Of a stretch of 64,000 bases of DNA, positions 58,483 through 64,000 are shown in pieces; the stretch's first letter is position 1, and every line of letters starts with the position of its first letter. The notes beneath the pieces were generated by a model that was given only the letters and a program-made list of their open reading frames with translations, did not search any database and was not told the DNA's origin. Origin of the DNA: Bacillota bacterium (GTDB lineage Bacteria > Bacillota > Syntrophomonadia > Syntrophomonadales > Syntrophomonadaceae); the NCBI GenBank assembly GCA_023395515.1, contig JAEWZB010000041.1, positions 1 to 64,000 of the forward strand, given 5' to 3'. Position numbers and translations under genes: made by a program.

Positions 58483-59445
58483 ATTATTGAACAAATACGC
58501 CCGGATCTTTTTAGACTGGAGATACCTTTGCCTAATAACCCTTTACGGGCTTTAAATTCTTATATTATAAAGTCTAAAGATAGAAACCTTATAATTGATA
58601 CTGGCATGAATAGACCAGAATGTTTAGAGGCTATGTTAAATGGTTTGAAGGAACTAGATGTTGATTTAAATAAAACTGATCTTTTTATAACTCATATGCA
58701 TTCGGATCACTCCGGGAACATTTCTAATTTGGCAACGGGGGATTCTATAGTTTATTGCCATAAAACTGATGCGGATATTATAGGCAAAGGCAATAGCTGG
58801 AACCATATGCTGGAGGGGGCCATATTAAACGGTTTTCCTTCCGATGAAGATGCCATAGGTAAACATCCCGGTTTTAAATACCGCAGCATTAATTTTAATG
58901 ACTTTACCCATGTCAGTGATGGGGATATTATTAAGGTAGGAGATTATAGCTTAACCTGTATTCATACCCCGGGACATACGGAAGGTCATATATGTCTGTA
59001 CGATGCGGATAAAAAAATATTATTCTCCGGGGATCATATTTTGCCTAAAATTACTCCTAACATTTCTATCTGGACTGATGAATATGATGCCCTAAACGAT
59101 TACCTTAAGAATTTAAATAAAATAGGGGAGCTGGAAGTGGATTTAGTCTTACCGGCTCACCGTGTAACCTTTACTGATCTTAAGGGCAGAATTGATGAAT
59201 TAACTAAACACCATGAGCGAAGATTAAACGAAGTTTTGCTGATATTAAAAGAAGGCTCTTTTAATGCTTATGCAGTAGCATCTAAGATGAAATGGGATTT
59301 ATCTTATAAAGATTTCGAAGATTTTCCTACTCCCCAAAAATGGTTTGCTACCGGAGAAGCTTTATCCCATCTCAAATATTTGGAAAATAAAAAGCAGGTT
59401 AAAAAAGAGAAGGTAAATGATCATATAGTATATAGCTTAGTCTAG
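58483..59445 (+). CDS. MBL-fold metallo-hydrolase, probably started at an AUU codon
   Basis: 320 residues if begun at ATT 58483, seven bases after a perfect GGAGGT (58470-58475). The first ATG/GTG/TTG in frame, a TTG at 58528, has no ribosome site and would cut off IEQIRPDLFRLEIPL, the opening strand that the family normally has. Zinc motif THMHSDHSGN, later HTPGHTEGHI, SGDHIL and LPAHR. The last 80 residues look like a winged helix. Two TATAAT boxes (58418-58423 and 58430-58435) lie upstream. Substrate unknown. Confidence 0.85.
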   Translation: MIEQIRPDLFRLEIPLPNNPLRALNSYIIKSKDRNLIIDTGMNRPECLEAMLNGLKELDVDLNKTDLFITHMHSDHSGNISNLATGDSIVYCHKTDADIIGKGNSWNHMLEGAILNGFPSDEDAIGKHPGFKYRSINFNDFTHVSDGDIIKVGDYSLTCIHTPGHTEGHICLYDADKKILFSGDHILPKITPNISIWTDEYDALNDYLKNLNKIGELEVDLVLPAHRVTFTDLKGRIDELTKHHERRLNEVLLILKEGSFNAYAVASKMKWDLSYKDFEDFPTPQKWFATGEALSHLKYLENKKQVKKEKVNDHIVYSLV

Positions 59446-59473
59446 AAGACTCCATAGCTTAAGTTAAAACTTA

Positions 59474-59509
59474 AAAAGCTGACAGTTGCTTAAGCGGCTG
59501 TCAGCTTTT
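59474..59509 (+). terminator. Terminator after the MBL hydrolase gene
   Basis: AAAAGCTGACAG (59474-59485) and CTGTCAGCTTTT (59498-59509) form a 12-bp stem with a 12-base loop; the U-tract is part of the stem. Confidence 0.75.
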
Positions 59510-59542
59510 GATGTGCCAAAACCGAAATGTAGGAGATATAAC

Positions 59543-60634
59543 ATGATTAAGAATAAACTATTACTTTTTATAACCATCATAATTTTAGCTTGCTTAACCG
59601 TGACCGGCTGCGGCCCGGGAACAGATAATACTTTCTATCCTGCTGATGATTTAGATAAAAAAGAAACCTATTCTAAAGTTGCAGGTAATCTGGTAGTCCA
59701 TTATATAGATGTAGGGCAAGGAGATGCTATATTTATAGAGCTGCCTTCTGATGAAAATATATTAATAGATGCAGGAGAGATAGATAAAGGTGAGCAAGTA
59801 TTAAACTACCTTAAAACCCAAGGAGTAACTAAAATTGATCACCTTGTTGCCACCCATCCCCACAGTGACCATATCGGAGGAATGAAAACCATCGTAGAAA
59901 ACTTAGATATAGGCAAAGTATATATGCCTAGAGCGAGTCATGCTACTCAAACATATGAGAACCTGTTACTAAGTATTAAAAATAAAGGTCTTAAAATTAC
60001 CGAAGCTAAAGCCGGAGTAGTATTGGAGACTAGTCATTTATGCCCAGCTGAATTTATAGCTCCCAATAGCAGCAGTTATAAAAGTATTAATGATTATAGT
60101 GCGGTATTAAAGCTTAAGTACCAAGAGCATATCTTTCTTTTTACCGGAGATGCTGAAGCAGTTTCGGGTCAGGAAATATTAGTTAAAGGTATTGATATAA
60201 AGGCCCAGTTTCTTGATGTACCCCACCATGGCAGTACCAATAGCTTATTGACGAAAGAGTTCTTGAAAAAAGTTTCCCCAGAGGTAGCGGTAATTTCCAC
60301 AGGAAAAGATAATTCTTATGGTCACCCGCATCAAGAAATACTGGATATGTTAGATGAATCAGGAGTGCAGGTTTTAAGAACTGATCTAGAGGGAAATATT
60401 GTAATTAGTAGTGATGGTGAGAAATTTACTATAAATAATAATGCAGCCCTAGATGAAGAACCGGGTGCCGGAATATCATCCCCGCCTGAAGGGTATATAG
60501 GCAATAAAAATAGTAAAGTCCTACATCTCCCTACCTGTAAAAACTTGCCCCTGGAACATAATCGTAAATACTTTGCTGGCAAAGCTGAAGCGGTAGAAGA
60601 AGGTTATAAATTATGTACTAACTGTAAGCCATAG
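59543..60634 (+). CDS. ComEC/Rec2-like MBL lipoprotein
   Basis: 363 residues from the ATG after AGGAGATATAAC; an upstream in-frame ATG at 59486 lies in the terminator. Signal with lipobox (ACLTVTGC), then a ComEC-type MBL domain: HYIDVGQGDAIFIEL, ATHPHSDHIGG, LFTGDAE, PHHGSTNS and VISTGKDNSYGHPH. The last 50 residues carry an Ada-like metal-binding segment (HLPTCKNLP and LCTNCKP). Free-standing proteins of this type are thought to be exported nucleases or phosphodiesterases; the activity here is inferred. The DUF3006 gene follows. Confidence 0.87.
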   Translation: MIKNKLLLFITIIILACLTVTGCGPGTDNTFYPADDLDKKETYSKVAGNLVVHYIDVGQGDAIFIELPSDENILIDAGEIDKGEQVLNYLKTQGVTKIDHLVATHPHSDHIGGMKTIVENLDIGKVYMPRASHATQTYENLLLSIKNKGLKITEAKAGVVLETSHLCPAEFIAPNSSSYKSINDYSAVLKLKYQEHIFLFTGDAEAVSGQEILVKGIDIKAQFLDVPHHGSTNSLLTKEFLKKVSPEVAVISTGKDNSYGHPHQEILDMLDESGVQVLRTDLEGNIVISSDGEKFTINNNAALDEEPGAGISSPPEGYIGNKNSKVLHLPTCKNLPLEHNRKYFAGKAEAVEEGYKLCTNCKP

Positions 60635-60646
60635 GAGGTGAAAATC

Positions 60647-60844
60647 ATGTTTATAATTGATCGCTTAGAAGGTGACCTGGTCGTTCTCGAATACGAAGGA
60701 AAAACTTATACCCTGCCTAATAGAATATTGCCGGATGAAGCTAAAGAGGGGGATGTATTAAGACTGGAATTAACCGTAGACCGGGAACAAACTCTTAAGC
60801 GTTTGGAGAAAATTAGAAAGCTTGAAGAAGAGTTGTTTGAGTAG
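60647..60844 (+). CDS. DUF3006 small protein
   Basis: 65 residues: FIIDRLEGDLVVLEYEGKTY, then LPDEAKEGDVLRLELTVD and a charged C-terminal helix. This small beta-barrel family is often encoded next to ComEC-like MBL proteins, as here (12 bases apart, AGGAGGTG site). Function unknown; a role in helping the MBL protein is a guess from neighbourhood. Confidence 0.8.
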   Translation: MFIIDRLEGDLVVLEYEGKTYTLPNRILPDEAKEGDVLRLELTVDREQTLKRLEKIRKLEEELFE

Positions 60845-61048
60845 AATGTAGTGTTAGTGGATAGACACAAACCCATGATTCTGCTTGTTTTAGGTGTTAC
60901 GCCGGGACGTTCTTTCTGTAACATGATCTTATGATCTATAAACATTCATTACATTAAATTCTGTTACTCGGGCAATTTGCAGTAAGCTTACTCCCTAACT
61001 TACCTTGAGGTTTCGAAGTATGAGGCTACGTTTACCTTTGTCCATAAT

Positions 61049-61164
61049 TTACAGCTTGCCGATTAGCTCACACATCAATGCCTCTATCTCGCCCTTCACA
61101 TCTTCGTCAATTTTATTTGGTTTAATTCATCAGCTAAACAGGCATCTTCATTATTTTGCTTCAT
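61049..61164 (-). pseudogene. Frameshifted small-gene remnant
   Basis: On the minus strand an ATG at 61164 opens MKQNNEDACLADELNQ; after an A-run near 61118 a shift of one base continues as KIDEDVKGEIEALMCELIGKL and a TAA. Both halves look like protein with a charged helix. I cannot name the family. Chance is possible at this length. Confidence 0.3.
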
Positions 61165-61263
61165 GACACACGTGTAACAAACGTGTAACGCTGGTGTCCC
61201 CGGGCCACTCATTAACGTGAAAAGAACTAGTGAAACGTCCCTCCATCCTATACACAAACAGTA

Positions 61264-61300
61264 ATAAAAGGGTAAAAAATTAAACTTTCTACCCTTTTAT
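61264..61300. terminator. Terminator-like hairpin
   Basis: ATAAAAGGGTA (61264-61274) and TACCCTTTTAT (61290-61300), a perfect 11-bp stem. It could end the minus-strand membrane-protein transcript that reaches 61421; the loop and flanks are AT-rich. Confidence 0.55.
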
Positions 61301-61420
61301 TTAAGATGATGACAAAATTTGTTACTATTATTTGTACTTTTTTGAATAAATAAATTTAGTAATCGGAACTGTAATAAATGTAAGACCTACCACAATATCC
61401 ATTTCATTTTAGCGTAAACA

Positions 61421-61540
61421 CTAGCTTTTGGTATACTTTATCAAAGCCTTAATACCAAAAATAATTAAAACACATAATAAGAGTTCCCGTATTACCGAGA
61501 GGCAGGCTATCCAGTTCATTAATAAAAACTCTAAATTCAT
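61421..61540 (-). CDS. Small single-helix membrane protein, 39 residues
   Basis: MNLEFLLMNWIACLSVIREL followed by a hydrophobic run (LLLCVLIIFGIKALI) and the basic end KYTKS. A GAGGAGA ribosome site lies nine bases before the ATG. It is too short for routine gene calling. It sits at the end of a run of membrane-protein genes on the same strand. Nothing suggests a function. Confidence 0.45.
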   Translation of the reverse strand: MNLEFLLMNWIACLSVIRELLLCVLIIFGIKALIKYTKS

Positions 61541-61592
61541 GCTGATTTTTCTCCTCATACTAAAAGCAGATTAACGTAATATCCAAGTATCC

Positions 61593-62267
61593 TTAAAGGT
61601 GTTTCATATAGTTAAAGTGCAGTAATCCTAACATATAATTAAATAGCAATGCAGTTATAATCCCATCATTAAGGATAAAATTTATATATGATTTAGGTAA
61701 AAGAATCTGTATAGAGATAAACTTATAGCCTATACATAGTAAACTATTGAGGCTAATAGCCCATTTATTAAGCCAGGCTAATTTTATACTGGCCTTTAAT
61801 GCATTGAAAAACTTAATATTTTGATTTATAAACAGAACCGGTACATAAGCAAACATTGATACCAGAAAAACAATGACCATAATAAGTATAGGTATAAAGC
61901 GCATTTGTCCAATAGGGTCGAGGGGGTTAGCTCTTAATATGACGATTAACAGTAAATTTATAATACTGATCAAAATAATAGCTAATAAAATAACCCGGGG
62001 GAGAATTTTAAGGCTCTCCCCCACCATTTGCAGATAATTTTTGCTATGGTCATTTGTCTTAAAAAAGGCCAAACATATAATTAACCACAGCATTTCCAGA
62101 ATACCATAAGAACCCCATAGAATAAGACTAATAGTAGTGGACTCATAAAGAAGGGAAGCGGCTACCAGAATAAAAGCTAAAAAAACATGCATTATAAGAA
62201 GCATCATAAGACTGGTGAAATTATGTTTAGCCCAGTCAAAATAAGTTTTAGTTTCGCTGTATAACAA
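61593..62267 (-). CDS. Multi-pass membrane protein, unknown
   Basis: 224 residues with about six membrane helices (for example MMLLIMHVFLAFILVAASLL near 18-37 and RVILLAIILISIINLLLIVIL, cited in part, near 92-112). A segment FFNALKASIKLAWLNKWAISL lies before the last helices and resembles the cytoplasmic motif of DUF975/YciC-like proteins, weakly. Starts at a TTG after AAGGTGGG. Function unknown. Confidence 0.65.
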   Translation of the reverse strand: MLYSETKTYFDWAKHNFTSLMMLLIMHVFLAFILVAASLLYESTTISLILWGSYGILEMLWLIICLAFFKTNDHSKNYLQMVGESLKILPRVILLAIILISIINLLLIVILRANPLDPIGQMRFIPILIMVIVFLVSMFAYVPVLFINQNIKFFNALKASIKLAWLNKWAISLNSLLCIGYKFISIQILLPKSYINFILNDGIITALLFNYMLGLLHFNYMKHL

Positions 62268-62312
62268 TTTATCTGCCCACCTTACTTACCGTCATTATAT
62301 TTATAATTAGTG

Positions 62313-62666
62313 CTAATTAATGGTTGGAATTATTATAAAAGCTAACATCATTAAGTGAGAAAATATTATCGCCAGTGAAAGGCCATTTATCCAGTAAAGA
62401 GCAGAAGTTTGGCCTTTCTTAGCCGACCAAACCAGAATGACTATACTAATAATAAACGAAACTAATAGAGGGATGAATGAAGCCGTGGGATAATTAACTA
62501 GAAAAATTCTGCCCGGTATAGTATAGCCGCTATACAGTAAAGAATTTATTAGCTGCCGGTAATATACATATAATAATGGGCCCCATACACAAAGCAATGC
62601 GGCTATAGCTGCTGCAACCAGGCTCGCCGTAAGGAACTTTTTATAATATGGCCGGTCATTATTCAT
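62313..62666 (-). CDS. Small membrane protein, unknown
   Basis: 117 residues from the ATG at 62666, which follows GGGGTGA; an ATG at 62714 is in frame but lies inside the previous gene. Three membrane helices (about 12-35, 55-75, 88-112). No known domain. It follows the 129-residue gene by four bases and shares its transcript. Confidence 0.6.
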   Translation of the reverse strand: MNNDRPYYKKFLTASLVAAAIAALLCVWGPLLYVYYRQLINSLLYSGYTIPGRIFLVNYPTASFIPLLVSFIISIVILVWSAKKGQTSALYWINGLSLAIIFSHLMMLAFIIIPTIN

Positions 62667-62670
62667 GCGA

Positions 62671-63060
62671 TCACCCCATTTTAGGTCCTTTAAACAATTT
62701 CCAAACAAGTACACATACTACCAAAATAAATATATGCATCAATGAGTAAGCCCAATGGGCGATAAATTGCGAGTTTCTTGGTTCGGTTATCTCGCCGCCG
62801 TGAAAAATAAACCATAAGAGTATCGGAGGAACTTGTATTATTATGTTTAAGAATAAAGTTAATTTTATAGTAGAACTTCCGAATGCTATAAAACTGTAAA
62901 GGAATAAGCAGAATAAAATAATCCCTAAAAGTTGAGCAAAATAGCCCCATACCAGGACAGCTATTTCTACCCACCCATAATAACCATGTGTATAGGTATA
63001 TCCGACTGTAAATGTTGCTGCAGCAAGGATTAATAGTAAAATCTGGACTTTGTGTTTCAT
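62671..63060 (-). CDS. Small membrane protein, unknown
   Basis: 129 residues with four membrane helices, the first one starting right after a basic N-terminus (MKHKVQILLLILAAATF) and the last near 105-122. The sequence between helices carries HGGEITEPRNSQFIAHWAYS on one side. AGGGAGA lies before the ATG. No family recognised. Confidence 0.6.
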   Translation of the reverse strand: MKHKVQILLLILAAATFTVGYTYTHGYYGWVEIAVLVWGYFAQLLGIILFCLFLYSFIAFGSSTIKLTLFLNIIIQVPPILLWFIFHGGEITEPRNSQFIAHWAYSLMHIFILVVCVLVWKLFKGPKMG

Positions 63061-63095
63061 GTAGTCTCCCTTAGAAATCTAACCTGAGTTAACCT

Positions 63096-63530
63096 CTAAT
63101 TAGATTTTTTGTAAAACGATGTAATAATTACATAGCCTAGCATTACCTGGGCTACTACTATGGGTCCCCATTCAATATTAACCATATAATTAGGAATATA
63201 TCTTATGAATTCTGCAGTAATAACATTATAACTATGAAAAATTAAATAGCTGCTGGCCACCAAGCCTAGGGGAAGCCCCCAGATTATAATTTTAGCTATA
63301 TCAACCTGCCAGGAGCCGGGTTTTTTAAACTCATAAATAAACCGCTGGCAAAATCCAAATAATATACCGATAGAAACAAATAACCCCCATTGAACCCCAT
63401 AATATTTCAGTAGTAGGGTAAAATCTTGCCTATATTCTGCATGCAGTTCCTTAAGCAGTAGACCTGAATGCCATAAGAGTATAATTATAAGTGATACAGA
63501 TACTAAGTATAGTAAGATTTTTTTAGCCAC
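63096..63530 (-). CDS. Small membrane protein, unknown
   Basis: 144 residues with four membrane helices (about 4-24, 48-66, 80-100, 122-140). The start is a GTG with a weak AGGTG site. It belongs to the same minus-strand run downstream of the flotillin-like gene. No family recognised. Confidence 0.6.
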   Translation of the reverse strand: MAKKILLYLVSVSLIIILLWHSGLLLKELHAEYRQDFTLLLKYYGVQWGLFVSIGILFGFCQRFIYEFKKPGSWQVDIAKIIIWGLPLGLVASSYLIFHSYNVITAEFIRYIPNYMVNIEWGPIVVAQVMLGYVIITSFYKKSN

Positions 63531-63581
63531 CTTTTCACCTTCACCCTAAGTTACTTAAGCATCAAATTATTAAAATTTCTA

Positions 63582-64000
63582 TTATTCAGGCATTCCCTGA
63601 GCTATAGTAGCATCAACCGGTTTTTGAGTCAGATCTTTTATCATCTGGGTTAAATCAATACCGGATACACTTTTAACCATATCCGGGGCAGTAGCCATTA
63701 AGGAGGTTACATAATTGCTTAACCTCGTAGCACCTGCTCCATTACCGGTATCAACTACGGTGAGGTTATCAATGGAATTTAGTGGTTCGGCAATTTTGCT
63801 CGCCAGCTCCGGCAGCATTTTAACGATAATATCCAGAACGGCTGCTTCGCCGAATTTTTCAAAAGCTTCGGCCAGTTTTTGTTTGGCTTCAGCTTCAGCC
63901 AGACCTCGTAGACGAATAACCTCAGCTTCAGCAGTACCTTTGGCCCGCTCGGCATCCGCAATTGCCATACCCTCCAGACGCTTCTGTTCCGCATTAGCTC
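63582..64000 (-). CDS. Flotillin-like SPFH protein, C-terminal part (cut by the window edge)
   Basis: The minus-strand frame is open through the window edge, so the apparent ATG at 63968 is internal. Visible are Glu/Ala repeats typical of flotillins (LEGMAIADAERAKGTAEAEV; LRGLAEAEAKQKLAEAF) and a tail with KMLPELASKIAEPLNSIDNL and VVDTG, matching the C-terminal region of bacterial flotillin (FloT/YuaG-like). It would organise membrane microdomains. The SPFH domain itself lies outside the window. Confidence 0.85.
   Translation of the reverse strand, partial: ANAEQKRLEGMAIADAERAKGTAEAEVIRLRGLAEAEAKQKLAEAFEKFGEAAVLDIIVKMLPELASKIAEPLNSIDNLTVVDTGNGAGATRLSNYVTSLMATAPDMVKSVSGIDLTQMIKDLTQKPVDATIAQGMPE

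Larger units (their letters stand above)
60845..61420. other. Gene-poor region
   Basis: Nearly 580 bases with no intact gene. It contains the frameshifted remnant at 61049-61164, a short direct repeat (ACGTGTAAC twice near 61170-61190) and the hairpin at 61264-61300. The rest shows nothing I can support. Confidence 0.4.

Noticed and set aside
61160..61195. CRISPR-like or iteron repeat (ACGTGTAAC twice)
   Set aside because: Only two short copies close together; no array or regular spacing.

Overview
The window looks like part of the chromosome of an anaerobic, fatty-acid-oxidising Firmicute, most likely a clostridial relative of Syntrophomonas or the Peptococcaceae. The grounds are AT-rich DNA with strong GGAGG ribosome sites, several acyl-CoA ligase, acyl-CoA dehydrogenase and crotonase genes, a 4-hydroxybutyrate dehydrogenase of the Clostridium kluyveri type, iron-dependent alcohol dehydrogenases, LutABC, and Agr- and Che-type signalling. 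The genus is an inference. I saw no rRNA, tRNA, CRISPR array or intact insertion sequence.

Layout. 1-1.2 kb: the end of an unknown gene, a MntA/HepT (MNT/HEPN) toxin-antitoxin pair and a small membrane protein. 1.2-6.5 kb (minus): a fatty-acid activation and beta-oxidation cluster (ligase, crotonase, acyl-CoA dehydrogenase, then, past a terminator, an isomerase-like crotonase). 6.9-8.0 kb: 4-hydroxybutyrate dehydrogenase. 8.4-20.1 kb (plus): a TetR gene running into a chemosensory cluster: CheY, CheA, CheW, a poly-HAMP receptor, CheR, a receiver-less CheB, a PAS hybrid kinase, a second response regulator and an HD-GYP protein. No flagellar gene is present, so the output may be cyclic-di-GMP or surface behaviour. 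20.4-25.1 kb: an M15 peptidase, another acyl-CoA dehydrogenase, a small zinc-ribbon protein and an iron alcohol dehydrogenase. 25.2-29.7 kb (minus): a drug-export ABC operon with its own TetR and a clear operator palindrome.

30-49 kb is the accessory region. An AgrC/AgrA-like two-component pair stands next to a run of exported or membrane-anchored proteins. Seven genes or gene remnants encode a zinc ribbon; five of them follow one plan, an N-terminal zinc ribbon, one membrane helix and a different outer domain (TPR plus propeller, propeller, propeller, serine hydrolase, leucine-rich repeat). A sixth has several membrane helices and a seventh is a coiled-coil protein with C-terminal ribbons, present intact and as a decayed 3' fragment. 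The array shows tandem duplication, decay, a lost stop codon, a probable dead enzyme beside its live paralogue, a chimeric gene and visible base-composition changes. A 652-residue protein with five 261-bp repeats follows, and between it and the array lies an orphan copy of the ABC-operon operator.

49-64 kb: another acyl-CoA ligase, a lipoprotein, an M23 peptidase, a PilZ protein and an MBL hydrolase, the lutABC operon, a second MBL hydrolase apparently starting at an AUU codon, a ComEC-like lipoprotein with its DUF3006 partner, and on the minus strand a run of small membrane proteins downstream of a flotillin-like gene cut by the window edge. HD-GYP (19 kb) and PilZ (54 kb) together show that cyclic-di-GMP signalling operates in this organism.
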